Positions 42,395 to 51,179 of a stretch of 64,000 nucleotides of DNA are shown here, piece after piece (the first letter of the stretch is position 1; each line of letters begins with the position of its first letter). The notes under the pieces are model-generated. The model was not told the DNA's origin. It made no database searches and was given only the letters and a program-made list of their open reading frames with translations. The stretch is taken from NCBI RefSeq assembly GCF_002081715.1, contig NZ_MUKP01000002.1:62001-126000 (forward strand), given 5' to 3'. Source of the stretch: Nocardia donostiensis (GTDB taxonomy: Bacteria; Actinomycetota; Actinomycetes; Mycobacteriales; Mycobacteriaceae). The position numbers and the translations under genes are program-made.

Positions 42395-44142
42395 CGGTGC
42401 GAGCGGGCAAACTGTGGGGTGTCGGGCTCGGGCCGGGCGACCCCGAACTGGTGACGGTGAAGGCGGCGCGGGTGATCGGTGCGGCCGATGTGATCGCGTT
42501 CCACAGCGCGCGCCACGGCCGCAGTATTTCGCGGGGGATCGCCGCACCGTATATGCGGGCCGGGCAGCTCGAAGAGCACTTGGTGTACCCGGTCACCACC
42601 GAGACCACCGATCATCCGGGCGGCTATCAGGGCGCGATCGAGGAGTTCTATACCGAAGCCGCCGAACGGCTGGCGGCGCATCTGTCGGCGGGGCGTTCGG
42701 TGGCGTTGCTCGCCGCCGGTGACCCACTGTTCTACAGCTCCTATATGCATATGCACCGGCGACTGGCCGACCGGTTCGAAGCCGAGATCATTCCCGGCAT
42801 CACGTCGGTGAGCGCGGCGTCGGCCGCTCTCGGCACGCCCCTGGTGGAGGGTGAGCAGGTGCTGACCGTGCTGCCCGGCACCATGTCCCCCGACGAACTC
42901 ACGCAGCGGTTGCGTGACACCGATGCGGCCGCGGTGATGAAACTCGGCCGCACCTATCCCGGTGTCCGCCGCGCACTCGCCGATTCGGGGCGGCTCGACG
43001 ACGCCTACTACATCGAAAGAGCCAGCACCGGACGTCAGCGGGTGCTGCGCGCCGATGATGTGGACGACTCCGAAGTCCCCTACTTCGCGATCACCATCGT
43101 CCCCGGACCCGAACCCACCACCTCGCTTCCCGTTTCGCAATCGGAGAGGTCCCGATCCGAGCCCGCCCCGGCCGCGGCACCGGCGCAGCGCACCGGTACC
43201 GCCTCGGGCGCACCACTGGAGCACCCGCACCGTACTTCTGGGCGAACAGAAAATGGCCTCCCGCCTCAGCCGCAACATGCCGTCACGAATGGCGGCGCGC
43301 CGCGCGGGCAGATATCTGAGGCGCGGATTCCGTCGGATGCGACAGCAGCGTCGATGAACACCCGAGCCGACGAGGCAGCAGACGGCGAGGTTGTCGTCGT
43401 CGGTCTCGGCCCCGGTGCGAGCGAGTGGACCACTCCCGAGGTCGAGCAGGCGTTGGCCGAGGCCACCGACATCGTCGGTTACACCACCTACGTGAACCGG
43501 GTCCCGCTCCGGCCGGGGCAGCGGCGTCACGCCAGCGACAACCGGGTCGAATCCGAACGTGCCGCCATGGCACTCGACCTCGCCCAGCGGGGGGCGCGGG
43601 TTGCGGTGGTCTCCTCCGGTGACCCCGGGGTGTTCGCGATGGCGGCGGCGGTACTGGAGGAATCCGCCGCACCGCAGTGGGCGGGCGTCCCGGTCCGGGT
43701 GCTGCCCGGGGTGACCGCGGCGAACGCTGTCGCGAGCCGAGTGGGGGCACCACTGGGCCACGACTACGCGATGATTTCACTGTCGGATCGGCTCAAACCG
43801 TGGGATGTGGTGGCGCGCCGGCTGTCCGCGGTCGCTGCCGCCGATATGGCGATCGCCGTCTACAACCCCGCGTCCAGTCAGCGCACCTGGCAGGTGGGCG
43901 CGATGCGGGACCTGCTGCTCGAGCATCGCGACCCGCGGACACCGGTGGTGATCGGCCGCGAGGTCGGCGGCCCGCAGGAAACCGTGCGCGTGGTGGCGCT
44001 GGCCGACTTGAACCCGGCGGAGATCGATATGCGCACGCTGTTGATCATCGGCGCCTCCACCACGGCGCTCGTCGACACCGGCGACGGCCCGCGCGTCTAC
44101 ACCTCCCGCCGCTACCGGACCCCGGCCGAGCACATCCGATAG
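42391..44142 (+). CDS. cobIJ: Fused precorrin-2 C20- and precorrin-3B C17-methyltransferase
   Basis: A 583-residue two-enzyme fusion from ATG 42391, overlapping the cobH stop. CobI half, residues 1-~235: [44 protein letters not shown]. CobJ half, residues ~335-583: [51 protein letters not shown]. Both are SAM-dependent. A ~100-residue Pro/Ala/Ser/Arg-rich, apparently disordered linker joins them; it is longer than needed for a tether. CobI and CobJ act either side of CobG, so fusion may aid channelling. Confidence 0.94.
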   Translation: MTVRAGKLWGVGLGPGDPELVTVKAARVIGAADVIAFHSARHGRSISRGIAAPYMRAGQLEEHLVYPVTTETTDHPGGYQGAIEEFYTEAAERLAAHLSAGRSVALLAAGDPLFYSSYMHMHRRLADRFEAEIIPGITSVSAASAALGTPLVEGEQVLTVLPGTMSPDELTQRLRDTDAAAVMKLGRTYPGVRRALADSGRLDDAYYIERASTGRQRVLRADDVDDSEVPYFAITIVPGPEPTTSLPVSQSERSRSEPAPAAAPAQRTGTASGAPLEHPHRTSGRTENGLPPQPQHAVTNGGAPRGQISEARIPSDATAASMNTRADEAADGEVVVVGLGPGASEWTTPEVEQALAEATDIVGYTTYVNRVPLRPGQRRHASDNRVESERAAMALDLAQRGARVAVVSSGDPGVFAMAAAVLEESAAPQWAGVPVRVLPGVTAANAVASRVGAPLGHDYAMISLSDRLKPWDVVARRLSAVAAADMAIAVYNPASSQRTWQVGAMRDLLLEHRDPRTPVVIGREVGGPQETVRVVALADLNPAEIDMRTLLIIGASTTALVDTGDGPRVYTSRRYRTPAEHIR

Positions 44143-44192
44143 CGTTCACCGAGCGAGCGTCGGCAATCCGGAACAGCCCTGCCGGCATGGCG

Positions 44193-44224
44193 AGACGGCC
44201 GCGGGATACCGCGGCCGTCTTTGC
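44193..44224. terminator. Strong intrinsic terminator between cobIJ and the convergent membrane gene
   Basis: A perfect 12-bp stem (44193-44204 with 44209-44220) and a GATA tetraloop are followed by TTTG on the plus strand. On the minus strand the stem follows the 44237 gene stop, so it probably serves both directions. Confidence 0.85.
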
Positions 44225-44236
44225 CTTCTCGGCAGT

Positions 44237-44659
44237 TCATCGAGCCTGCCGCAGCCCCTGATACTGCAGGGCCGCGAAGGCACCGACCACGACGGCCTGC
44301 AATACCGTCCAGATCGCGCCTGTCACGCTGGGTTCCAGCATGCCCCCGGCCAACGCGATCAGGCTGGCAACCGTCCAACCCACATTCACCGCGATCACCA
44401 CCCGCGATGCGCCGCGGGAGATACGTGCGGGCTGGGCTACCACGGCGACCGCCATGGCGTAGACGGTCAAGAAGATGCCGACCGGGACCCCCACACGCTG
44501 GTCGAGGCCGAGCAGTGATTCGATCGGACCGGACAATGCCAGGTAGGCCAATCCGTTGACGCCGGTGACCAGCGCGTCCGTGCGCAACGACAGGCGCAGC
44601 AGCGTGTCACCCGGAGCGCGCAGGGTGGACAGAAAACCTGAGGCGGTGGCGGTGGTCAT
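44237..44659 (-). CDS. Four-helix integral membrane protein
   Basis: A 140-residue protein with AGGAG before the ATG. Four hydrophobic segments are visible (ALVTGVNGLAYLALSG, VPVGIFLTVYAMAVAVVA, VVIAVNVGWTVASLIALAGG, IWTVLQAVVVGAFAALQY). It is similar in layout to small SPW/DoxX-like proteins, but I cannot assign a family. It follows the SnoaL-like gene by 50 bases and probably shares its transcript. Confidence 0.7.
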   Translation of the reverse strand: MTTATASGFLSTLRAPGDTLLRLSLRTDALVTGVNGLAYLALSGPIESLLGLDQRVGVPVGIFLTVYAMAVAVVAQPARISRGASRVVIAVNVGWTVASLIALAGGMLEPSVTGAIWTVLQAVVVGAFAALQYQGLRQAR

Positions 44660-44709
44660 GAGAGAACTCCTGAGGGATGGGAGATGCGGCCGGACGGCCG
44701 GGAACTGGG

Positions 44710-45066
44710 TCAGGCGGAGGCGGGCACTTTGTCGAGGAAGCCGTACACGGCGCTGATGCGGCCTTCGGCGACGACGGCGACGTCGAAGCCGATCACTACG
44801 GCCGGGCCGTCGACCGGACCGAGTTCCCAGGTGAACCGGACCTGATCGTGATGGGCGTCGATCGGCCCGGCCAACCGGAACACCCAGCCGGGAAACTGTC
44901 CCTGAGCGGCGGCGATACCGGCGTCGATCTCCTCATGTCCCCGCACGGCCATCAGCGGATCGGTGTACGCGGCGTCTGCCGCGAACACTCGCGCGACGGC
45001 GGCCTTGCGGGCGGTCGGGTCGGTGACGTTCCATGCCTCGAGATACTGGGCGACGATGTCGTTCAC
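44710..45066 (-). CDS. SnoaL-like / NTF2-fold protein
   Basis: A 118-residue single-domain NTF2-like protein. The GTG start at 45066 has AGGAGG 4-6 nt upstream. Family features are YLEAWNVTDPTARKAAVARVFAADAAYTDPL and the conical beta-sheet stretch VRFTWELGPVDGPAVVIGFDVAVV. Such proteins act as small isomerases, hydrolases or binding proteins; the substrate is unknown. It is divergent from a LAL regulator and has an inverted repeat just upstream. Confidence 0.82.
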   Translation of the reverse strand: MNDIVAQYLEAWNVTDPTARKAAVARVFAADAAYTDPLMAVRGHEEIDAGIAAAQGQFPGWVFRLAGPIDAHHDQVRFTWELGPVDGPAVVIGFDVAVVAEGRISAVYGFLDKVPASA

Positions 45067-45082
45067 GGTGCCTCCTGTAGAG

Positions 45083-45102
45083 CTTCGACCTGCGGGTCGA
45101 AG
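45083..45102. promoter_or_regulatory. Inverted repeat upstream of the SnoaL-like gene
   Basis: CTTCGACC-TGCG-GGTCGAAG has perfect 8-bp arms. It lies 17-36 bases upstream of the SnoaL-like start and 120-139 bases upstream of the LAL start. Either a regulator site or an RNA hairpin in the leader. Confidence 0.55.
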
Positions 45103-45221
45103 TCGGTTCTGGGTTACGCGGACAACGTTATGGCGCAGGTGAGGTCGCCGAATCAGTCATCCATCAGTACTTTTCGCGATGAGCGACCGGTCGTGTAGGT
45201 CGAGACGGCTACGGTGATCGG

Positions 45222-47921
45222 ATGCTCTATGGACGCGAGGCCGAGCAGGCCCGTATCGACGCACTGCTGGCCGCGGCGCGGGCAGGCCGCAGCGGCGCAC
45301 TGGTGCTGCGCGGCGACGCGGGTATCGGCAAGACCGCGCTCCTCGACTACGCCGCCGCCAAGGGCATGGCGACGGTACGCAGCGCAGGGATCGAATCGGA
45401 GGCCGAATTACCCTTTGCCGGGCTGCATCTGCTGATGCGCCACGGCGCTCCCCCGCTCGACACGCTTCCACAACGGCAGCGCGAGGCCCTCCTCGGCGCG
45501 TTCGGTACGACCGACCACGACCCCGGCGACCGCATGCTGATCGGGCTCGCGGTGCTCTCACTCCTCGCCGAGGAAGCCGCCGAGCAACCGCTGCTGTGCC
45601 TGATCGACGACGCGCACTGGCTGGACCGCGCTACCGCGGACACGCTCCTGTTCGCGGCACGACGCCTGGATGCCGAAGGCGTGGTGATGATCTTCGCCTC
45701 CCGCACCGGCACCGGCGATTTCCCGGCGCCCGGCCTGGACGACATGCTGGTCACCGGGATGCGCCAGGACGCGGCGGCGGCACTGGTGGACAGCCGTTAT
45801 CCGGAACTGTCGCCGACGGTGCGGTACCGGTTGCTGGTGGAGTCGGGTGGCAATCCGCTCGCGCTGCTGGAATTGCCCGCCGTGCTGGCCGCCGAGACCC
45901 CCGGCCCCGATCCGCTGCCGCTGACCCAACGGCTGCGCGACGCGTTCCACGGTCACCTATCCCGGCTCCCGGACCGAACTCGGTCGCTGCTGCTTGTCGC
46001 GGCGGCCGCGGGCGCCGCGGATCTGGGCACGGTACTGCGCGCGGCCGCCGAACTCGGTGTGGGTCTGGCTGATCTGCAGCCCGCCGAGGAGGCCGGGCTG
46101 GTGCGCACGGACGGAGGTGGTCTCGTCTTCCGGCATCCACTGCTGCGGTCGGCGGTCTATCAGAGCGCAGCGCTGACGCGCCGCATCGCCGCGCACCGGG
46201 CGCTGGCCGAGACGATGACCGGCCCCGGCAAAGCCGATCTGCGAGCCTGGCAGTTGGCCTCGGCAGCAACCGGCCCCGACGAAACCGCGGCCGCCGCGTT
46301 AGAGGCGACCGCCGATCGGGCCCGTAAGCGCAGCGGCTACCACGGCGCGGTAGCCGCATACGCCCGCGCCGCCGACTTGAGCATCGATGCGAGAGCGAGG
46401 CTGCGCAGGCTGCTTCCCGCCGCAGAAACCGCCGCCGAGACCGGGCAATTCGATATGGCGCTGCGGCTGGCCGAGCAAGCCGCAGCGCTGACCGACGACC
46501 CGGTGCTGATCGCCCGGCTCGACCTCGTGCGCGGCCTCGCCGAATTCGGTGCGGGCCGAGCGAGTCCTGCGCATCGGCTACTACTCGGCGCGGCCGCACG
46601 TATCCGTGAACGCGATCCGCTGCGCAGCGCACGGATACTCGTCCAGGCCGTCCACCCGGCGTGGTATCTCGGTAACACCGCACTGGCGGAAGTGGCCGAG
46701 CTGTTCGCCGGACTCGACCTGCCGCCGGACGAACCGATGTCCCCTATTGCGCAATACATGCTCGGGGCCGTCGCCGCCCGCTACACCGTCGACCTACGGG
46801 AAGCGGCCGTTCGAGCGCGCGACCTCGGAGCCGACAGCCCCCGTGACCTGGTGCAGATGTGCGGAGCCGGTTTGGTGGTCGGCCAGGACGTCCAGGTCGG
46901 CGAGCTCGCCGCCGAACTCATCACCGAATGCCGGGAACAGGGCCGTATCGCCCTGCTGCCCGCGCTGCTGTTCTTCCGCGCCGAAGCCGAGACGGCGTTG
47001 GGCAGGCCGAGTGAGGGCAGGATCGCCGCGACCGAGGGGTTGCGCATCGCCGAAGACAGTGCGCTGGGGCAGTGGATCAGCCAGCACCACGCCTACCTCG
47101 CCTATCTTTCGGCGCTGACAGGCCGCGAGGACGACTGCTCGGCGGCGGTCGCGCGGGCCACCGCGGAAGAGTTCGGGGGTGATCTCGCGCCCGGCGCTGG
47201 CTGGGCCCACGCGGCGCTGGGGCTGCTCGATCTGGGCTCGGGTCGCGCCGACAACGCGCTGCGGCGATTCGCGCCGCTCACCGTCGAACCCGCACGTCAT
47301 CATGTGGCCGGCCTGCGGGTGCTCCCCGATATCGTCGAAGCCGCTGTCCGGCTCGGCGCACCGGAACGAGCGGGTGAGGCGATGGCACGCCTCACCGCCT
47401 GGGCCGCATCCGCGCGCAGCGAATGGATCGAGGCACTCGCGCAACGTTGCCGCGGCTTGCTCGCCGCCTGCGCCGATGTGGCGGCACCCGTAGTGGAGGA
47501 ACACTATGTGGAGTCGCTGCGGATCGGTGGACGGCCGCTGGAGCAGGCCCGGACGCGACTGGTCTACGGGGAGTGGCTGCGCCGGGTGCGCCGCAAACAC
47601 GATGCCAGAACCCAACTACAGCAGGCAGCCGAGGCTTTCGACCAGATGGCGGCGGTACCGTGGGCGCAGCGTGCGCGGGCTGAACTGGCGGCTCTCGGTA
47701 CGAGCGGCCCCGCGGCGGCCGGTCCGGGCGTTGGGGCCCGGCTGACCCCGCAGGAGCTGCAGATCGTGCGGCTGGCCGCGCAGGGGCTGTCGAACCGGGA
47801 TATCGCGGCACAGCTTTTTCTGAGCCCGCGCACCGTCGGCCATCACCTGTACAAGGCCTACCCGAAACTCGGCGTCACCTCGCGCGGTGAGCTGGCGGCT
47901 CTCCAGCTGGGAATCGGGTAG
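45222..47921 (+). CDS. Large ATP-binding LuxR (LAL) transcriptional regulator
   Basis: An 899-residue regulator with Walker A GDAGIGKTA and Walker B LLCLIDDAHWLD in the N-terminal STAND domain. A long helical middle follows, and then a C-terminal LuxR helix-turn-helix (LTPQELQIVRLAAQGLSNRDIAAQLFLSPRTVGHHLYKAYPKLG). The opening MLYGREAEQARIDALLA is the usual LAL N-terminus. One TTA leucine codon is present. It is divergent from the SnoaL/membrane pair, the likeliest local target. It is only distantly similar to the LAL at 30785. Confidence 0.9.
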   Translation: MLYGREAEQARIDALLAAARAGRSGALVLRGDAGIGKTALLDYAAAKGMATVRSAGIESEAELPFAGLHLLMRHGAPPLDTLPQRQREALLGAFGTTDHDPGDRMLIGLAVLSLLAEEAAEQPLLCLIDDAHWLDRATADTLLFAARRLDAEGVVMIFASRTGTGDFPAPGLDDMLVTGMRQDAAAALVDSRYPELSPTVRYRLLVESGGNPLALLELPAVLAAETPGPDPLPLTQRLRDAFHGHLSRLPDRTRSLLLVAAAAGAADLGTVLRAAAELGVGLADLQPAEEAGLVRTDGGGLVFRHPLLRSAVYQSAALTRRIAAHRALAETMTGPGKADLRAWQLASAATGPDETAAAALEATADRARKRSGYHGAVAAYARAADLSIDARARLRRLLPAAETAAETGQFDMALRLAEQAAALTDDPVLIARLDLVRGLAEFGAGRASPAHRLLLGAAARIRERDPLRSARILVQAVHPAWYLGNTALAEVAELFAGLDLPPDEPMSPIAQYMLGAVAARYTVDLREAAVRARDLGADSPRDLVQMCGAGLVVGQDVQVGELAAELITECREQGRIALLPALLFFRAEAETALGRPSEGRIAATEGLRIAEDSALGQWISQHHAYLAYLSALTGREDDCSAAVARATAEEFGGDLAPGAGWAHAALGLLDLGSGRADNALRRFAPLTVEPARHHVAGLRVLPDIVEAAVRLGAPERAGEAMARLTAWAASARSEWIEALAQRCRGLLAACADVAAPVVEEHYVESLRIGGRPLEQARTRLVYGEWLRRVRRKHDARTQLQQAAEAFDQMAAVPWAQRARAELAALGTSGPAAAGPGVGARLTPQELQIVRLAAQGLSNRDIAAQLFLSPRTVGHHLYKAYPKLGVTSRGELAALQLGIG

Positions 47922-47971
47922 CGCAGTCCGATAACATCCCACTATGGAATATTTCCGTTGAAGGGAGTCCG

Positions 47972-48529
47972 GTGGCGGTGAGTACGCGCGGGCAGCGACC
48001 GTTGAATTCCACGGCCGCGTCACTGCTGGGATTTCTGCACGAGGGCCCCATGTCCGGCTGGGACCTGATCACCATGGCCCAGCGTCGGATCGGTGATTTC
48101 TGGACCATCACCCAGAGCCAGGTCTACCGAGAACTGGCCGCCATGGACGCCGCCGGGCTCGTCACCAAAGGCGAAACCGGCGCCCGTGACCGCACCCCGT
48201 ACCACATCACCGACGCCGGACGCGCTGCGTTCGCCGCCTGGATCGCCCGCGACCCCGGCGCGGAAACCATCCGGGTGCCGCTGCTGCTGACCCTGAACTT
48301 CGGTGACCACCTCGACCCCGCCCACCTGAACCAGCTCGTGGCCGATGGCCGCGAGGTGCACCAGCAGCGCCTCGACCGCTATCTCACCGAGGATCTCTCG
48401 ACACTCCCCCCGCATCGAGTGGCGACGCTGGAGTTCGGTATCGCCTATGAACGTGCGGTACTCGCCTGGTTCGATCGTTTGCCGGAGCTCTTGCATTCGG
48501 CTCCCGCCGTCGCGGACAGCAGCCAGTAG
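47972..48529 (+). CDS. PadR family transcriptional regulator
   Basis: A 185-residue PadR protein from GTG 47972 with AAGGGAG upstream. The winged helix covers residues ~15-85 (AASLLGFLHEGPMSGWDLITMA, WTITQSQVYRELAAMDAAGLV, YHITDAGRAAFAAWI), followed by a helical dimerisation region. It lies 50 bases after the LAL gene on the same strand. The target is unclear; no palindrome like that at 15.6 kb is evident here. Confidence 0.88.
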   Translation: MAVSTRGQRPLNSTAASLLGFLHEGPMSGWDLITMAQRRIGDFWTITQSQVYRELAAMDAAGLVTKGETGARDRTPYHITDAGRAAFAAWIARDPGAETIRVPLLLTLNFGDHLDPAHLNQLVADGREVHQQRLDRYLTEDLSTLPPHRVATLEFGIAYERAVLAWFDRLPELLHSAPAVADSSQ

Positions 48530-48540
48530 GGACGAGCACG

Positions 48541-49149
48541 TCAGCCGTCGATCGCGGCGGATCGTCCCGGTCCGAGTGTCGCGACATGCTGGTGGAGAAC
48601 GGCTCGGATAGTCGCCCGATCGACGGCCCCGTGGGGGGTGACAGCATCCAGCGACAGGCCGGAGATGAGGGCAGCGAGGCGAACTGCTTCCTGCTCAGGG
48701 GCGGCCACCTCGATAGCGGTCAGCGCTTCCACGAGGACCGTATGCAGGTCGGCGGCCATCTGTCTGGTTACCGGCTCGAACGCGGGGTTGGTTCGCGAGG
48801 CGGCGATGACCTCCATCAGGACGATCGCTTCTCGGTGCTTCTCGTCGTCCAACGGAACCAGCTCCTCGAGTACCGCGAGCAGGTGCCGTTTCGCTGCTTC
48901 GCCGCCCTGTACTGCCGGCGCAGGGCGGCGGGCGAGGCGCTTGCCCATGCGGTCTCCTGCCTCGGTCACCGCCGCAACGACCAGAGATTCGTGGTCGGCG
49001 AAATAGTGACGGACCGAGCCCACATTCAGGCGGGCCTCCACAGCGACCTTGCGAAAGGTCACGGCAGCCAGGCCGTTGGCGACGACCAGGCGTAGCGCTG
49101 CCTCGGCGATATGGCGGCGGCGCTCATCAGCATCAACCTGTACAGGCAT
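48541..49149 (-). CDS. TetR family transcriptional regulator
   Basis: A 202-residue regulator from ATG 49149. The N-terminal helix-turn-helix is RRHIAEAALRLVVANGLAAVTFRKVAVEARLNVGSVRHYFADHESLV. The C-terminal half is a ligand-binding/dimerisation domain. It is divergent from a methyltransferase gene across a perfect 20-bp palindrome, its probable operator. It converges on the PadR gene with 11 bases between stops. Confidence 0.92.
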   Translation of the reverse strand: MPVQVDADERRRHIAEAALRLVVANGLAAVTFRKVAVEARLNVGSVRHYFADHESLVVAAVTEAGDRMGKRLARRPAPAVQGGEAAKRHLLAVLEELVPLDDEKHREAIVLMEVIAASRTNPAFEPVTRQMAADLHTVLVEALTAIEVAAPEQEAVRLAALISGLSLDAVTPHGAVDRATIRAVLHQHVATLGPGRSAAIDG

Positions 49150-49176
49150 CGAGACAGTGTAAATACCGATGCAGGA

Positions 49177-49196
49177 TGTATCACGCGCGTGATACA
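49177..49196. promoter_or_regulatory. TetR operator, perfect 20-bp palindrome
   Basis: TGTATCACGCGCGTGATACA has two 10-bp arms and no spacer. It lies 28-47 bases upstream of the TetR start and 43-62 bases upstream of the methyltransferase start, placed to repress both. Confidence 0.85.
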
Positions 49197-49238
49197 AAGG
49201 GTCGATCCGAGGACCGACTCCTTTCGAAAGGACCAGCC

Positions 49239-50087
49239 ATGCACGAGGCAGAAGCCATCGCCGCAAACCGGGCGAATTGGGACGACCGAGCCGACGTCCA
49301 CATACGCTCGGCGATGTACGACGTCGATGGCTTCCTGAACGACCCCACCGACATCTCGCAGGTCGTGCAGAACGACCTGTCGGTGCTGGCTCCGCACCTA
49401 CCGGACTCCGGAGTCCAGGACCGCTCGCTGCTGCACCTGCAGTGCCATATCGGCACCGATACGATCTCATGGGCTCGGCTCGGGGCGATCGACGTACACG
49501 GGGTCGACCTGTCACCCAAATCCCTGCACCATGCGGCGCGCATCGCGCAGGCCGACGGCCGGGACATCGCCTGGGTAGAAGGCGACGTACGGTTCGCCTC
49601 GTCGCTGATCGACCGACATTTCGACACCATCGTCACCAGCGCCGGAACCATACTGTGGCTACCGGAACTCGAGCACTGGGCCCAGTCGATCCACGACCTC
49701 CTCCAGCCGGGCGGGGTGTTCATGATCCGCGACGATCACCCGATCCTCGGCGCAATGGAATTCGAGCCCTGGGCGATCACCGACGATTACCTCGGTGGCG
49801 GCGGGGCCCGAACCTACGAAGACTCGGGTAGCTACACAGAAAACTCGGCCGGCCTCATCGCACACGTCACCAATCACGAATGGCGCCACGACCTGGGCGA
49901 GATCGTCGGCTCACTGCTGCGTGCCGGGCTGAGCATCGAGGCACTCATCGAGCTGCCCTATATGGACTGGCCCGCGTTCGGCGACCTCATCCCCTGCCCC
50001 CAGGGATGGACACTGCCAGCGGAATCGCCCAGGATCCCGCTGAACTTCGCCATCGTCGCCAGGCGTCCCGACCAGCCGCAGGCCTAA
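49239..50087 (+). CDS. Class I SAM-dependent methyltransferase
   Basis: A 282-residue enzyme; ATG 49239 has GAAAGGA upstream. The SAM-binding region reads LLHLQCHIGTDTISWARLGAIDVHGVDLSPKSL (motif I and acidic loop), followed by WVEGDVRF and the post-I region FDTIVTSAGTILWLPEL. The N-terminal NRANWDDRADVHIRSAMYDVDGF is typical of a group of actinobacterial small-molecule methyltransferases. The substrate is unknown. Control by the adjacent TetR suggests response to a small molecule, for example detoxification. Confidence 0.88.
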   Translation: MHEAEAIAANRANWDDRADVHIRSAMYDVDGFLNDPTDISQVVQNDLSVLAPHLPDSGVQDRSLLHLQCHIGTDTISWARLGAIDVHGVDLSPKSLHHAARIAQADGRDIAWVEGDVRFASSLIDRHFDTIVTSAGTILWLPELEHWAQSIHDLLQPGGVFMIRDDHPILGAMEFEPWAITDDYLGGGGARTYEDSGSYTENSAGLIAHVTNHEWRHDLGEIVGSLLRAGLSIEALIELPYMDWPAFGDLIPCPQGWTLPAESPRIPLNFAIVARRPDQPQA

Positions 50088-50109
50088 CACCGCTACCACT
50101 ATGTCGTGA

Positions 50110-50131
50110 GCCGGCACCTCTCTTTGCCGGC
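50110..50131. terminator. Possible terminator hairpin after the methyltransferase gene
   Basis: GCCGGC arms (50110-50115 and 50126-50131) enclose a 10-base pyrimidine-rich loop 22 bases after the stop. The stem is only 6 bp with no T-run, so the call is weak. The rest of 50088-50432 shows nothing else I can support. Confidence 0.35.
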
Positions 50132-50432
50132 CGCACACCCAGGCTCGGCGTCAGCTCGTTCGACATCATCGCGCTCGTCAGCGTAGAGGAACCTTCCGGC
50201 CCGTCGAACCCTCCCTCGACCGCCGCTCTCTGGTGCGGGTTCCACCCCCGCCCTGTCCCTGCCCCCAACCAAAGCCCGTGCACGGCGCAACCCGAGGTAC
50301 CTGTACCGAAGCCGTTATGAGACAGGCGCGTAGCATCCCTAGCGCCTGTTCAGCCCTTACCGGTCCTAGCGGCAGTAGGGCTGTCGGCGGGTCGTCGGTG
50401 CGGAGGAACGCCAGATTCGGGAGACAGCCGAG

Positions 50433-51179
50433 TCAGCGGCCGCAGGCACCTGCGCACACTCGTTCCCAGGTCTCGGCGACGGTCGCGGTGAGGACCACTC
50501 CCGGCGGAGTGGGGGGCCGGTCGATCATGACGACCGGGATCCCTGCGGCGCGGGCGGCGGTGAGTTTCGCGGAGGTGAGGTCGCCGCCGCTGTCTTTGGT
50601 GACCACGGTGTCGATGCATTCGCGGACGAGTAGATCGGTTTCGTCGGCGACGGTGAACGGGCCACGGGCGAGGAGCAGTTCGTATCGAGCCGGAAGGGGT
50701 GGATCAGGTGGGTCGATAGCGCGGATCAGGAACCAAGGCCGGGTGAGTCCGGCGAAGGCGGAGACACCCTGGCGTCCGATAGTCAGTAGGACCCGTTCCC
50801 CCACGTCGGCAATGGTTTCCGCGGCTGCGGCGAGGTCCGGGACGCGGATCCAGTTGTCGCCGGGCTCGGCCGTCCAGCCGGGTCTGCTCAACCGGATCAG
50901 TGGTAGGTCGAGGGCGGAGGCTGCGGCTGCGGCATTGGCCGTGATGGTTCCGGCGAACGGGTGGGTCGCATCGACGACGAGGTCGATGCGGTGGGCGAGC
51001 AACCAATCACGTAGTCCTTCGGCGCCACCGAACCCGCCGACGCGCACCTCGCCGGCCGGGAGCACCGGCTCACGAACACGACCGGCGAGCGAGGACACGA
51101 TCTCGAATCCCCGCTCGCCGGAAGCGATCTGGGCGAGCTCCCTGGCTTCCCTGGTGCCGCCCAGTAACAGAATTCTCAG
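50433..51179 (-). CDS. cobK: Precorrin-6A reductase
   Basis: A 248-residue NADPH-dependent enzyme of the corrin pathway. The N-terminal nucleotide-binding motif LLLGGTREARELA and HPFA(G)TITANA, with TIGRQGVSAF later, are CobK signatures. The codon at the position of the conserved initiator Met (MRILLLGGT) is CTG at 51179, overlapping the stop of the upstream secreted-protein gene (CTGA). No ATG, GTG or TTG in frame retains the Rossmann motif without invading that gene. I therefore annotate a CTG start with translational coupling. A sequence error or an AUU start one codon pair on are alternatives. Confidence 0.88.
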   Translation of the reverse strand: MRILLLGGTREARELAQIASGERGFEIVSSLAGRVREPVLPAGEVRVGGFGGAEGLRDWLLAHRIDLVVDATHPFAGTITANAAAAASALDLPLIRLSRPGWTAEPGDNWIRVPDLAAAAETIADVGERVLLTIGRQGVSAFAGLTRPWFLIRAIDPPDPPLPARYELLLARGPFTVADETDLLVRECIDTVVTKDSGGDLTSAKLTAARAAGIPVVMIDRPPTPPGVVLTATVAETWERVCAGACGR

